A DNA stretch of 64,000 nucleotides from an uncultured Chlorobiaceae bacterium (lineage in GTDB: Bacteria; Bacteroidota; Chlorobiia; Chlorobiales; Chlorobiaceae), in NCBI GenBank assembly GCA_903843305.1, contig CAIMPI010000016.1, forward strand, positions 152,329-216,328, read 5' to 3'. Position 1 is the stretch's first letter; every line of letters starts with the position of its first letter. Under the pieces are notes generated by a model. It was not told the DNA's origin. It did not search any database and was given only the letters and a program-made list of their open reading frames with translations. Position numbers and translations under genes: made by a program. Below are positions 55,355 through 64,000 of the stretch, piece by piece.

Positions 55355-55396
55355 CAAAGACAAAGAATCGGATTTGACCCCGGTTCTTTGTCTTTG
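55355..55396. terminator. Hairpin between bchY and frr
   Basis: A 17-base stem (CAAAGACAAAGAATCGG with its complement, one wobble pair) spans 55355-55371 and 55380-55396. It can end both convergent genes, although the T run is weak. Confidence 0.75.
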
Positions 55397-55411
55397 TATT
55401 CGCTCTGTGGT

Positions 55412-55972
55412 CTACACCTCCATGATCTCCTTCTCTTTCGAAACAATCAGATCGGTGAGCTGCTTTTCAAATTTGTGGAGCATTTCATCTGCCTCTTTTT
55501 TCCCCTTGTTTTTATCGTCTTCGCTGATTGCTTTCGATTTTTCAAGTTTTTCAATCTCCTGAATCATGTCGCGACGAAGATTGCGAAGGGAAACTTTTGA
55601 ATCTTCTCCAAATTTTTTAGTGAGTTTGACAAACTCCTTACGGCGCTCTTCGGTGAGTGGGGGGATGCTGACCCTGATATTTTGGCCATCTGCTGCAGGG
55701 TTCAGTCCGAGGTTTGCGTCGCGAATAGCTCTCTCGGTAGCCGACACCATGGATTTGTCCCAGACTTGGACAATGAGGGTGTGGACATCCAGAACACTAA
55801 TGTTGCCGACTTGTTTCAATGGCATCTGCTGGCCATAAGCTTCTACCTTTACACGGTCAAGCAGTGTCGTTGTAGCTTTTCCAGTTCTGATCGAAGCAAT
55901 TTCATGCTGAAATGCTTCGATAGTCTTTTTCATTTTAGGCTCAGTTTTCTGATAAACCTCCCTGACACTCAT
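55412..55972 (-). CDS. frr: Ribosome recycling factor
   Basis: 186 residues, the standard length. It splits ribosomes after termination together with EF-G. Family segments are FQHEIASIRTGKATTTLLDRV, YGQQMPLKQVGNISV, and the long helix PPLTEERRKEFVKLTKK. The domain II hinge is present. It is transcribed away from rpmE with 52 bases between; the hairpin near 55380 separates it from bchY. Confidence 0.97.
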   Translation of the reverse strand: MSVREVYQKTEPKMKKTIEAFQHEIASIRTGKATTTLLDRVKVEAYGQQMPLKQVGNISVLDVHTLIVQVWDKSMVSATERAIRDANLGLNPAADGQNIRVSIPPLTEERRKEFVKLTKKFGEDSKVSLRNLRRDMIQEIEKLEKSKAISEDDKNKGKKEADEMLHKFEKQLTDLIVSKEKEIMEV

Positions 55973-56024
55973 AGCTGTTCCGATAGGTTAGTGTTGGTTT
56001 GCATGAAAAGCACAAGCTTTCTTT

Positions 56025-56249
56025 TCAGGCTTTTGCCTGTGCTGCTGAGGATTTTGCAAAGCGCTTGTTAAAGCGTTCAACGCGTCCGGCGGTATCGACA
56101 AGGGTCTGCTTTCCAGTATAAAAGGGGTGGCAGTTGTTGCAGATATCGACCTTGATAGTAGGTCTGGTTGAACGGGTGACAAAGGAGTTGCCGCAATTTG
56201 CGCAGTTGACGGTTACTTCCTTATACTTGGGGTGAATATCTTGTTTCAT
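56025..56249 (-). CDS. rpmE: 50S ribosomal protein L31, zinc-binding form
   Basis: 74 residues starting at MKQDIHPKY. The zinc site is CANCGN and CNNCHPF, so this is the cysteine-containing (C+) form that needs zinc, as opposed to the C- form used in zinc starvation. A longer upstream frame has no L31 similarity. It diverges from recG. Confidence 0.96.
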   Translation of the reverse strand: MKQDIHPKYKEVTVNCANCGNSFVTRSTRPTIKVDICNNCHPFYTGKQTLVDTAGRVERFNKRFAKSSAAQAKA

Positions 56250-56350
56250 GACTTTCGTTGACTTTGTCGTACAATAGATGATATGATCGGCAATAAAAAT
56301 TGTAAGGGTGCCAATATACAAGAATTTCATTCCAGTTACAACCATTAATA

Positions 56351-58468
56351 ATGACCGGTTCAACCTCAATCATCTATCTGAAAGGTGTTGGTTCAAAAAA
56401 GGCATCAATTCTGAAGGAGGTGGGAATTGTTACGCTTGAAGATCTTTTTGACTACTACCCCAGGCGATATCTTGACCGGAGTGCAATGAAAAGTATTGGA
56501 ACTCTTGTTGATGGGGAAACTGTAACGGTTGTTGGTACTGTTATCAAGACGCAGCTTGATGGAGATACTCCGGGCAGGGCGCGTTTCAAAGCTTGGCTAA
56601 CTGATGCAACGGGAGTTCTTGAGCTCACCTGGTTCCATGGGGTCCGGTATTTTTCCCGCAGTGTTGTTCAGGGTGCATCACTTGCCGTTTACGGAAAGGT
56701 GAGTTATTTCGGCACTCATGCACAGATGCAGCATCCTGATTACGACCGTCTCAATCCTGAGCTTCAGTCTGGTGATGGTGAGAGTAATGATTTTGAGCTT
56801 TACAATACCGGCAAGATTATTCCTATTTACCAGACAAGTGAAGCCATGAAGCAGGCGAATCTTGCTTCGAAGCAGATGCGTGCCCTTATTGCCCGTGCTT
56901 TTGAGCAGAGTGCTCCGGGCCAGAGGGAGAATCTTACTGCGTCAATGGTTGCTGATCATGACTTGATGTCCCTTGCTGCAGCCTATCGAGAGATACACTT
57001 CCCTTCATCACACGAAAAACTTGAACGGGCTCGCTACCGACTGAAATGGACAGAACTCTTTTATTCCCAACTTTTGTTTGCTCTGAGGCACAGCGAGATC
57101 AGGCTTAATAAAGCGGCCGTGAAGTTTACCCATTCCGGTGAGGCGACTCAAAAGCTCTATGCAAGTCTTCCTTACGCATTGACTGACGATCAAAAAAATG
57201 CTGTGCGTGAAATATATCGCGATCTCAGAAGTGGTAGTCCGATGAATCGTCTTTTGCAGGGTGATGTCGGTTCAGGAAAAACCATTGTTGCTATGTTCGC
57301 CATGGCTCTTGCGGCTGACAATGCGCTTCAGTCGGCTTTCATGGCCCCGACCGAAATTCTTGCTGTGCAGCACTATCTGGTCATGAAACGTTATTTTACC
57401 CCCCTTGGCCTGCACGTTGGAATTCTGACGGGCAAGCAGGGAAAAAAGGCACGTCAGGCGGTTCTTGCTGCCCTTAGCTCTGGAGAGCTGCATATTGCAA
57501 TTGGCACTCATGCCATGATTGAGCATGGGGTCAGCTATGCTAACCTTGGTCTGGTTATTATAGACGAACAGCACCGTTTCGGGGTGTTGCAGCGAAAGGC
57601 GCTCCAGGAAAAGGCGATCAATCCTCATGTGCTGTTGATGACGGCAACACCGATACCAAGAACCCTTACCATGGGTGTGTTTGGTGATCTTGATGTTTCT
57701 GTTATTCACCATAAGCCTGCTGGCAGAAAGCCGATCAGGACATTCCTGAGATCAGAACAGGAGAAGTTCAAGGTGTATGATTTTCTCCGTTCACAGATTG
57801 CGGAAGGAAGACAGGGTTATATTGTCTTTCCGCTTGTTGAGGAGTCTGAAAAAATGGATCTGAAAGCTGCGGTTGAAAGTTATCTTGAACTTTCTGCCAC
57901 AGTGTTTCCTGATCTTCGCCTCGGATTGATTCATGGGCAGATGAGCGCTGATGAGAAAGAGAGTGTGATGGAGCATTTCAGGCGAGGGGATATTGATCTG
58001 CTGGTTGGGACGACAGTAATTGAAGTCGGGGTAGATGTTCCTAATGCTACGGTTATGGTTATTGTGCATGCTGAGCGGTTTGGTCTAGCCCAGTTGCATC
58101 AGCTCAGGGGTCGGGTTGGCCGTGGAAAGTACCCTTCCTACTGCTTTCTGCTTTATGCAAAAATGAGTGTGGATGCCCGTGAACGGCTCGCAGCCATGGA
58201 GTCAACCAATGACGGTTTTATCATATCAGAAATTGATGCGAGAATAAGGGGTGCGGGGAATATTCTCGGAAAAGAGCAGTCCGGAACCTTAAGCTGCTTG
58301 AGAATTGCAGATCTGAACACGGATTATACTATCATGCAGTCTGCAAGGTCTGCAGCATTTGCTCTTGTTGAACAAGATGGCCAGTTGCGTGCAGCAGAAC
58401 ATGTTATGATAAGAGAGTGTTATCAACGTCAGTACCACGACCGCTTCTCTTTGGCTGATATTGGATAA
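56351..58468 (+). CDS. recG: ATP-dependent DNA helicase RecG
   Basis: 705 residues. It remodels stalled forks and branched DNA. An OB-type wedge domain in the N-terminal third precedes the helicase motifs: Walker [34 protein letters not shown] (DExH box), TATPIPRTL, and [20 protein letters not shown], then the QLRGRVGRG motif VI. The C-terminal RecG tail is present. It starts in a 100-base gap divergent from rpmE, and rsgA follows on the same strand. Confidence 0.97.
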   Translation: MTGSTSIIYLKGVGSKKASILKEVGIVTLEDLFDYYPRRYLDRSAMKSIGTLVDGETVTVVGTVIKTQLDGDTPGRARFKAWLTDATGVLELTWFHGVRYFSRSVVQGASLAVYGKVSYFGTHAQMQHPDYDRLNPELQSGDGESNDFELYNTGKIIPIYQTSEAMKQANLASKQMRALIARAFEQSAPGQRENLTASMVADHDLMSLAAAYREIHFPSSHEKLERARYRLKWTELFYSQLLFALRHSEIRLNKAAVKFTHSGEATQKLYASLPYALTDDQKNAVREIYRDLRSGSPMNRLLQGDVGSGKTIVAMFAMALAADNALQSAFMAPTEILAVQHYLVMKRYFTPLGLHVGILTGKQGKKARQAVLAALSSGELHIAIGTHAMIEHGVSYANLGLVIIDEQHRFGVLQRKALQEKAINPHVLLMTATPIPRTLTMGVFGDLDVSVIHHKPAGRKPIRTFLRSEQEKFKVYDFLRSQIAEGRQGYIVFPLVEESEKMDLKAAVESYLELSATVFPDLRLGLIHGQMSADEKESVMEHFRRGDIDLLVGTTVIEVGVDVPNATVMVIVHAERFGLAQLHQLRGRVGRGKYPSYCFLLYAKMSVDARERLAAMESTNDGFIISEIDARIRGAGNILGKEQSGTLSCLRIADLNTDYTIMQSARSAAFALVEQDGQLRAAEHVMIRECYQRQYHDRFSLADIG

Positions 58469-58534
58469 TCTTGTTTGAATGCAAACGAAGTATTGAGTGT
58501 TACTTGTAAACGAAGGAATGAGTGTCGCTATAGT

Positions 58535-59479
58535 ATGAATAGAGATTATGAGGGAGCGCCTGACGGGATGGTCATGGAGGTATCTGGAGCTTCTTATGTT
58601 GTTATCTCTGAAGATGGAACAGAGTATCGGTGCCGTACTTTTCCTGGAACGAAAACGGAGAATGGAGATTCGTCGCTTGTCGCTGTCGGTGATCGGGTTG
58701 AGCTGAAAGTGATTGAAACCGGAACGGCGTTATATGAAGCGGCAATTACGCTTGTGTTGTCTCGTCGAAGTGCGCTGACAAGAAAAAGGGATGTTCGCCG
58801 GAACAGGAGCAAGGAGAAGGTACAGGTAATAGCAGCCAATATTGATCAGTTGGTTGTTGTTGTTTCAGCTTTTGATCCTCCTCTCAGTACACGCTTGATT
58901 GACCGTTATCTTGTCTTTGCTGAATCCGAACAGATGGATGCGCTGATTGTGGTCAACAAGATGGATCTTGAGGATTCGGAGGAGACTCGTGAATTGATGG
59001 CGCCCTATAATACACTGGGGTACCGAATTGTCTATACCAGCGCTGAAGAGCAGTGTGGCATGGAGGTGCTTCATGAGGCGCTGGCAGGCAAGCTTTCAGC
59101 CTTCAGCGGCCACTCCGGTGTTGGAAAGTCAACCCTTATCAATCAGCTTTCCGGTCAGGATCGTCTCCGTACCGGAGAAACAAATATGAAAACGGGAAAA
59201 GGGCTGCATACAACCACCAATTCGGTTATGCTTGCTCTGCCTGGAGGCGGGTATATCATTGATACACCAGGTATAAGGGAGTTCAATCTTTCAGGGATTA
59301 CCCGTGAAAATCTGCGTTTTTATTTCAGGGAGTTCCTTATGAGTATGCAGGAGTGTGCCTACTCTTCATGCTCCCATACGGTAGAACCTGATTGTGGTAT
59401 TTTGAAAGCGGTGGAGGCTGGTCGTATTGATCCAAACCGTTATGAAAGTTATCTTGCAATTTATGAAAGCATAGATTAA
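58535..59479 (+). CDS. rsgA: Ribosome small subunit-dependent GTPase A
   Basis: 314 residues from the ATG at 58535; a TTG at 58475 would add 20. The circularly permuted GTPase order is seen: G4 IVVNKMDLE comes first, then the P-loop SGHSGVGKSTLINQL, and then G3 DTPGIREF. A C-terminal zinc motif (ECAYSSCSHTVEPDC) follows. RsgA finishes 30S maturation. The N-terminal OB domain begins the protein. It is 66 bases downstream of recG. Confidence 0.95.
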   Translation: MNRDYEGAPDGMVMEVSGASYVVISEDGTEYRCRTFPGTKTENGDSSLVAVGDRVELKVIETGTALYEAAITLVLSRRSALTRKRDVRRNRSKEKVQVIAANIDQLVVVVSAFDPPLSTRLIDRYLVFAESEQMDALIVVNKMDLEDSEETRELMAPYNTLGYRIVYTSAEEQCGMEVLHEALAGKLSAFSGHSGVGKSTLINQLSGQDRLRTGETNMKTGKGLHTTTNSVMLALPGGGYIIDTPGIREFNLSGITRENLRFYFREFLMSMQECAYSSCSHTVEPDCGILKAVEAGRIDPNRYESYLAIYESID

Positions 59480-59507
59480 TTTTTTTCATCATAAGCTGTT
59501 ATCATCA

Positions 59508-60881
59508 ATGATTATTACTGTCAATCCATCGACTGAAGAATCGATTGCCGAATATCCAACGATGACATTCGGCGAGATTGAGGAGATATTACAGGCATCC
59601 CATCGTGATGCTCTTTCATGGAGAAAGGTGTCATTGCAGGAGCGCAGTGTGCTGATGAAGCGTCTTGCTGAGCTCATGCGTCAACAAAAAGAGCGGCATG
59701 CAGCACTGATAAGCCGAGAAATGGGCAAGCCTTTTGCTCAGGCTGTTGCTGAGGTTGTGAAATCAGCCTGGGTCTGCGATTTTTATGCCGATAATGCGGA
59801 ATTGTTTTTAAAGCAGGAAGAGATTGACCTTGATGGCGGAGTTCGGGGATTGATAAAATTTGAACCGATCGGCCTTGTTCTTGGTATCATGCCGTGGAAT
59901 TTTCCTTTCTGGCAGGTGTTTCGGTTTGCTGCACCGGCAATAATGGCCGGTAATGGCATTATTGTCAAGCACGCTCCGAGTGTTACCGGTTCAGCAATTG
60001 CTATCGAAGAGCTTTTCCGTGAAGCCGGGTTTCCTGAGCATCTCTATAGAACAGTTCATATCGCTCTTGAAGATGTTGATCGTTTGACTGGTTTCATGAT
60101 TGATCATCCCGCCATTCAGGGTGTTTCGGTGACGGGCAGTACCGCTGCTGGCCGTGCTGTTGCCGCAAAGGCCGGGCGAGCCATCAAAAGAAGCGTCCTG
60201 GAGCTTGGAGGCAGTGATCCCTATATTGTGCTTGATGATGCGGATATTCCGCAGGCTGTTGCCATTTGTGCTGCGGCGCGTCTTCTCAACTGCGGACAGA
60301 GCTGTATCTCCGCAAAGCGCTTTATTGTGCAATCTTCAGTCATCAGGGAGTTTGAACGCCTGCTTCTGGAGCGCATGGAGGCTTCGGTGATGGGCGATCC
60401 ATTTGATGCAACGGTTGACGTTGGGCCGATGGCGCGCCGCGATCTTCGTGATCAACTGCATGGTCAGGTTGCTGGAAGCGTATCTCAGGGTGCCCGATTG
60501 CTTAGTGGGGGAGAAATTCCTGAAAGAAAAGGTTTTTTCTATCCTCCAACACTTCTTTCAGGAGTGCACAAGGGGATGCCAGCGTACGATGAAGAGACAT
60601 TCGGGCCAGTTGCAGTGATTATTGAAGCAAAGGATGATGATGATGCAATACGCATAGCCAACGATACCCCCTACGGGTTGGGGTCTGCGGTTTTTTCCAG
60701 CACTATCGAAAGAGCGCTTGCCGTAGCAGATCAACTTGAGGTCGGGAGCTGTTTTATCAACGGTTCGGTAAAATCAGATCCAAGAATGCCTTTTGGTGGC
60801 GTCAAAGAGTCTGGATATGGCCGAGAGCTCTCTCGTTATGGTATCTGTGAGTTTGTCAATATCAAGAGTTTTTCCCTGTGA
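59508..60881 (+). CDS. Succinate-semialdehyde dehydrogenase, short YneI type
   Basis: 457 residues of the aldehyde dehydrogenase superfamily. The catalytic cysteine is in LNCGQSCISAKRF, the glutamate in VLELGGSDPYIVL, and the NAD(P)-binding segment MPWNFPFWQV is near the start. The shorter length and N-terminus match the YneI/Sad branch. It oxidises succinate semialdehyde to succinate, useful in 4-aminobutyrate use or bypass of the 2-oxoglutarate step. No partner transaminase is adjacent. Confidence 0.88.
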   Translation: MIITVNPSTEESIAEYPTMTFGEIEEILQASHRDALSWRKVSLQERSVLMKRLAELMRQQKERHAALISREMGKPFAQAVAEVVKSAWVCDFYADNAELFLKQEEIDLDGGVRGLIKFEPIGLVLGIMPWNFPFWQVFRFAAPAIMAGNGIIVKHAPSVTGSAIAIEELFREAGFPEHLYRTVHIALEDVDRLTGFMIDHPAIQGVSVTGSTAAGRAVAAKAGRAIKRSVLELGGSDPYIVLDDADIPQAVAICAAARLLNCGQSCISAKRFIVQSSVIREFERLLLERMEASVMGDPFDATVDVGPMARRDLRDQLHGQVAGSVSQGARLLSGGEIPERKGFFYPPTLLSGVHKGMPAYDEETFGPVAVIIEAKDDDDAIRIANDTPYGLGSAVFSSTIERALAVADQLEVGSCFINGSVKSDPRMPFGGVKESGYGRELSRYGICEFVNIKSFSL

Positions 60882-60921
60882 GCACATTGTTTTATTAGTA
60901 TAATCAGAAAGAAGGATAGTT

Positions 60922-61095
60922 ATGGATAAACATTAGGCATTACTTGAATTGGCGATAAAGCGCAAACAAACAACGTATCGAGATTATAAGCGACTGAGTG
61001 ATTATAATAAAAGGTATTCGGGTAACGTTAATCAGGTCAATGACGACTGGGAAAATATGGCGGCATCTTTTCCCTGCCTATGTTCTGAACAATAA
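60922..61095 (+). pseudogene. Small gene with an early amber stop
   Basis: A GAAGGA ribosome site precedes ATG 60922, but codon 5 is TAG, in a place where CAG is the simplest parent. The frame then reads on as plausible coding sequence (ALLELAIKRKQTTYRDYKRLSD) for another 50 codons until TAA at 61095. No family was recognised. It lies just before the MntA/HepT pair, and may be a disabled gene of the same accessory insert. Confidence 0.55.
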
Positions 61096-61125
61096 ATATT
61101 TTATGCAGCCGGACGGGATTTTATT

Positions 61126-61533
61126 ATGAACAAGCTTATTGATCATACTCTTGACAGCCAGCTTCGGCAGGTGCTTGAGCGCCACCCGAAAATTCTTCTG
61201 GCGCTGCTGTTTGGCTCTGTAGCGAAAGGCACAGCCCGTTATGACAGCGACCTTGATATAGCGGTTGCTGCTGCTCATCCACTCGACTCTCATGATGTCA
61301 TGGCACTGATTTCTGAACTGGCAGAATTGACAGGACGTCCTGTAGATTTAATTGATTTATCAACTGTTGGTGAACCTTTGCTTGGTCAGATTATTGCTGG
61401 CGGTCGAAGAATCATGGGCAACGATACTCTTTACGCAGATCAAGTGCTTAAACATCTCTATAACCAGGAGGATTTTGTGCCGTATCAGAGAAGAATTCTT
61501 AAAGAACGGAGGGATGCATGGATTGGGCGTTAA
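61126..61533 (+). CDS. mntA: MntA-like nucleotidyltransferase antitoxin
   Basis: 135 residues. The minimal nucleotidyltransferase motif is GS(x10)DxD: G30, S31, D42, D44 in LLFGSVAKGTARYDSDLDIAV. In the MntA/HepT system the antitoxin adds AMP groups to a tyrosine in the HepT toxin and silences it. The gene overlaps hepT by 16 bases, the usual coupling. The pattern fits the antitoxin closely, although MNT proteins are also found alone. Confidence 0.88.
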   Translation: MNKLIDHTLDSQLRQVLERHPKILLALLFGSVAKGTARYDSDLDIAVAAAHPLDSHDVMALISELAELTGRPVDLIDLSTVGEPLLGQIIAGGRRIMGNDTLYADQVLKHLYNQEDFVPYQRRILKERRDAWIGR

Positions 61534-61952
61534 TTGAGCAGAAACTTGAATCTTTGCGTCGTTCTGTCCGCAGGGTTAAAGAGAAATGCCCTGAGAACGC
61601 GGCTGCCATAGCTAGTAATTATGATGCTCAGGATATTCTTTCTCTTAATATTTCACGCGCTGTTCAGATGTGTGTAGATATTGGGACACATCTTATTGCA
61701 GGCACAGAGTATGCTTCTCCCGTAACGATGGGGCAGACATTCGATATTTTATGTGATGCGGGTATCATCAGCGCTGACTTGGCAGCACGCATGAAAAAAG
61801 CGGTAGGGTTTCGTAACATTGCGATTCATAACTACGAATCAATAAACTGGACTATCGTTTTTGCCATTGCCACAGCACACCTTCAGGATTTTGAAGAGTT
61901 TGCCAAAGCAATAATCCGCCGCATGGGTGGTCAAAATGATGTACAGGTATGA
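61518..61952 (+). CDS. hepT: HepT-like ribonuclease toxin (DUF86)
   Basis: 144 residues. The catalytic motif RNx4Hx(Y) appears as RNIAIHNY, which also includes the tyrosine that MntA modifies. HepT folds as a HEPN ribonuclease that cuts tRNA or mRNA. The start ATG is inside the upstream mntA gene. Size and overlap make the pair a complete toxin-antitoxin system. Confidence 0.88.
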   Translation: MDWALIEQKLESLRRSVRRVKEKCPENAAAIASNYDAQDILSLNISRAVQMCVDIGTHLIAGTEYASPVTMGQTFDILCDAGIISADLAARMKKAVGFRNIAIHNYESINWTIVFAIATAHLQDFEEFAKAIIRRMGGQNDVQV

Positions 61953-62010
61953 CTCTTCCGTTACTTGATGCGGAGAGTTTCATTACACAGTATTATTGAG
62001 AGGTTAAAAG

Positions 62011-62047
62011 AAAAAGCCTCTGCTTCGCCTGAAGCAAGAGGCTTTTT
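62011..62047. terminator. Rho-independent terminator between hepT and the LuxR-type gene
   Basis: AAAAAGCCTCTGCTTC pairs with GAAGCAAGAGGCTTTTT (one bulge) around the loop GCCT. Because of the A and T runs on both sides it can stop both convergent genes. Confidence 0.88.
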
Positions 62048-62071
62048 AATCGAGTAAGTCTTTTGCACCGA

Positions 62072-62575
62072 TCAAGAAGCTACTGCGAGATCTGAAAGAT
62101 AGGTCTTGATTGACTGATGTTTTCCAAGACCAAGTTTTTTATGCATTCTGTAGCGGATGCTCTCCATTCCTCTGGTCGATATGCCTACAGAGCGGCCAAT
62201 CTCCTTTGTGTCATAATTCAACTTGACCAGCAGGTTTATTCTTAGCTCACGCTGGTTAAGGTTGGCATGTTTCTTCTGTAGTTTCGATAAAAAAACCGAA
62301 TCAGACTCAGTCAATTCTATATTGAGACGTTTTTCAATAGTCTCGGTCTCAATGAGGCTTAAACATGAATCGGTCATCACTCTTTTTATGCTGCTATCAA
62401 TATCAAGGGCGTGTATCTGGTCAAGGAGATTACGTAAAGAAGTTGTTTTTTCAGCGATTGCCGTAGAAACTCTTGTCAGCTCCAAATCCTGGTTTGCAAC
62501 TCTTACTCTCAGATCTTCAATCTCTTTTTCATAATCTGCAGAAGACTTTTTGTGTTGTTCTGTTTGTGCGTTCAT
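62072..62575 (-). CDS. Coiled-coil protein with LuxR-type helix-turn-helix
   Basis: 167 residues. A long charged coiled-coil-like N-terminal region (about 1-70, DYEKEIEDLRVRVANQDLEL) leads to a C-terminal LuxR/GerE-type DNA-binding domain (LNQRELRINLLVKLNYDTKEIG, STRGMESIRYRMHKKLGL). There is no receiver or sensor domain, as in many Bacteroidota and Chlorobi regulators that use a coiled coil to dimerise. Targets unknown. The terminator before hepT ends its transcription. Confidence 0.82.
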   Translation of the reverse strand: MNAQTEQHKKSSADYEKEIEDLRVRVANQDLELTRVSTAIAEKTTSLRNLLDQIHALDIDSSIKRVMTDSCLSLIETETIEKRLNIELTESDSVFLSKLQKKHANLNQRELRINLLVKLNYDTKEIGRSVGISTRGMESIRYRMHKKLGLGKHQSIKTYLSDLAVAS

Positions 62576-63098
62576 TGTCTTTAATCATCAGGGTTATTCA
62601 ACTTTATTATAACATTGGTACGCTGTTCAGACTCACGAAGCCAGCAAATCCTTATAACAGCTTAAAAGAATGCCGGAACTTACTGTATGACCCTCCTGAT
62701 TTACATCATTTTCAGTTATCTGTGCCCACTTCAACTACCATCCCTACCCTCCTGTTTATCTGCTCCTTTTCAACGGCTAAAGGGATAAAAACACTGACGT
62801 GTTCACAACAGTAATATTTGTTTTTTTTAATAAAAATGCAAAAAATATTCGTATTTCTATACAAAAACACTTTCGTTCTTTGTTTTTCACTGCGATAATG
62901 TAATCATGGCGTATCTTATGGGGCGGATATAGGATAATCCATTATACTGCAAAACTTTCTTGCCGATCGTTTTTTTTCCTTTCATTGAGCGATTTGAATA
63001 CGAGTGAATGTTTAGTTGTCCAAAAGTTCGAATATTACTCTACCTTGCTCTTTAGTAAACTCAAGGATTGTTGATAGAGGTATTTTTTAGTGTATAGC
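62576..63098. other. Intergenic region upstream of lipid kinase
   Basis: 523 bases with no credible gene and no clear repeat. The part from 62810 to 62880 is AT-rich. It holds the divergent promoters of the LuxR-type regulator and the lipid kinase. Confidence 0.5.
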
Positions 63099-64000
63099 AT
63101 GACAAAAAAAAACTCCCGTTATCTTTTTATTTTTAATCCTGCTGCTGATAAAGGACGTGCTTCAAGTAAGGCGGAATGGCTTAAGGCACTTGTGTCGGGT
63201 AGGAAAGACTCCATACTGTTTGCGACAAGTTATGCTGGGCATGCGGGTAATATTGCTCGTTCCGGGATAAAAGAAGGTACCTGTATGATTGCGTGCGGTG
63301 GGGATGGAACGCTTCACGAAGTGGTCAATGCCATTGCGGGAAAAGATATACCGGTCGGAATTTTACCGATTGGTTCAGCAAATGATTTTATCAAAACACT
63401 GCATCCCAACAGGCTACGTCTTGGTATTGCTCAATTTTTTGATGCAAAAAGCAGGAATGTTGATCTTGGGAGTGTTTTCTATGGCAATGCAGAGCATCGC
63501 TATTTTATCAATTCGTTAGGTATCGGCTTTACTGGAAGTATTGCAAAGAGTGTTAAACGGACTACATGGTTAAAAGGGGAGCTTTGTTATGTCTATGCAC
63601 TTTTACGTGTGCTTTATAATTATGTGCCATTGAAAATGGGTATCAGGATTACCCTCGAAGACTCTGTTCTTGAGCTTCATGAGCCAGTTTTTGCGTTTTC
63701 GGTTTTGAATGGAAAGATTGAGGGTGGAAAATTCAGGATAGCTCCGCATGCTGAATTGTCGGACGGGTTGCTTGATGTCTGTATTCTCAAGGCCGTCCCA
63801 AAACATGAATTTTTTCGCTATGTATTCAAATATATTCGCGGGATCCATATTACTGACTCAAAGGTAGTGTACTGCCAGGCAAAGGCTGTGGAGTTGATTC
63901 TTGAGAAACCTGATATCATGCACATGGATGGGGAGGTGTATGACAACGTATGTGGCAGGATTACGATTTCGGTTGTCCCAAAGGGACTTTCAGTGCTATA
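63099..64000 (+). CDS. Diacylglycerol/lipid kinase (YegS-like), stop at the window edge
   Basis: 300 residues seen; the frame ends with the bases TA at 63999-64000, so only the last base of the stop is outside. The catalytic motif is ACGGDGTLHEVVNAI, with the N-terminal NPAADKGRA and LPIGSANDFIKTL blocks. Such enzymes phosphorylate diacylglycerol or related lipids and return them to phospholipid synthesis. The exact lipid is not readable. No strong ribosome site precedes the ATG at 63099. Confidence 0.9.
   Translation, partial: MTKKNSRYLFIFNPAADKGRASSKAEWLKALVSGRKDSILFATSYAGHAGNIARSGIKEGTCMIACGGDGTLHEVVNAIAGKDIPVGILPIGSANDFIKTLHPNRLRLGIAQFFDAKSRNVDLGSVFYGNAEHRYFINSLGIGFTGSIAKSVKRTTWLKGELCYVYALLRVLYNYVPLKMGIRITLEDSVLELHEPVFAFSVLNGKIEGGKFRIAPHAELSDGLLDVCILKAVPKHEFFRYVFKYIRGIHITDSKVVYCQAKAVELILEKPDIMHMDGEVYDNVCGRITISVVPKGLSVL

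Noticed and set aside
55682..56071. 129-codon plus-strand frame opposite frr
   Set aside because: Complement of a highly conserved ribosome recycling factor; no domain.
1..64000. CRISPR array
   Set aside because: No series of regularly spaced short direct repeats was seen. The repeat families found are isolated hairpins and one gene-fragment duplication.

Overview
The window looks like chromosome of a green sulfur bacterium (Chlorobiaceae, Chlorobium/Pelodictyon-like). The clearest markers are bchY (chlorophyllide a reductase subunit), a BciB/HCAR-like FrhB-family flavoprotein, a complete menaquinone gene set, and Bacteroidota/Chlorobi-style features such as a membrane-anchored HU-SPOR protein and weak Shine-Dalgarno signals before most genes. 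Genus and species cannot be fixed from the sequence alone.

Layout. 1-1600: end of a tRNA-dihydrouridine synthase gene, then asd. 1743-7273: an accessory block with a DUF4160/DUF2442 pair, a very large TIR-WD40-Roc GTPase-zinc ribbon-DUF4365 protein, two tiny overlapping ORFs and a YhcG/DUF1016 nuclease. 7390-20176: mostly housekeeping genes (PilM-like and ComEA-like proteins, alr, a cystathionine-synthase relative lacking its PLP lysine, rpsU, aroA, two pigment-type oxidoreductases arranged tail to tail, an HD phosphohydrolase). 20476-27746: an AT-richer minus-strand defence cassette with a XamI-type restriction-modification pair and a nuclease-STAND NTPase that appears split by a frameshift. 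It is bracketed by the HD gene and a roughly 107-bp, 96 % identical partial copy of that gene in the same orientation.

28055-45080: ETF-quinone oxidoreductase, mgtE, a 3-methyladenine glycosylase, parAB, dapB, and the men genes on the minus strand in transcription order TPR lipoprotein-menF-menD-menH-menB-menC-menE. This cluster is interrupted between menD and menH by a plus-strand cargo of YlcI/YnfO-like antitoxin, ParE/RelE toxin, an ORF remnant and a Fic protein. A cluster of structured inverted repeats lies between menC and menE.

45280-64000: a heavy-metal-binding protein, a NYN protein, tRNA-Asp(GTC), gltA, gatC, a DUF167 gene, kdsB, xseA, an immunoglobulin-like surface protein, about 1 kb of AT-rich non-coding DNA, the HU-SPOR gene overlapping bchY, frr, rpmE, recG, rsgA, a YneI-type succinate-semialdehyde dehydrogenase, a small pseudogene, a MntA/HepT toxin-antitoxin pair, a coiled-coil LuxR-type regulator and a lipid kinase whose stop codon is cut by the window edge.

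The strongest candidates for something undescribed are the TIR-to-DUF4365 multidomain protein at 2357-5782 and the split nuclease-STAND gene with the XamI system inside the HD-repeat-bounded cassette. Both resemble NTP-dependent antiphage sensor-effectors. All functions are read from sequence motifs and recalled family features; no database search was run.
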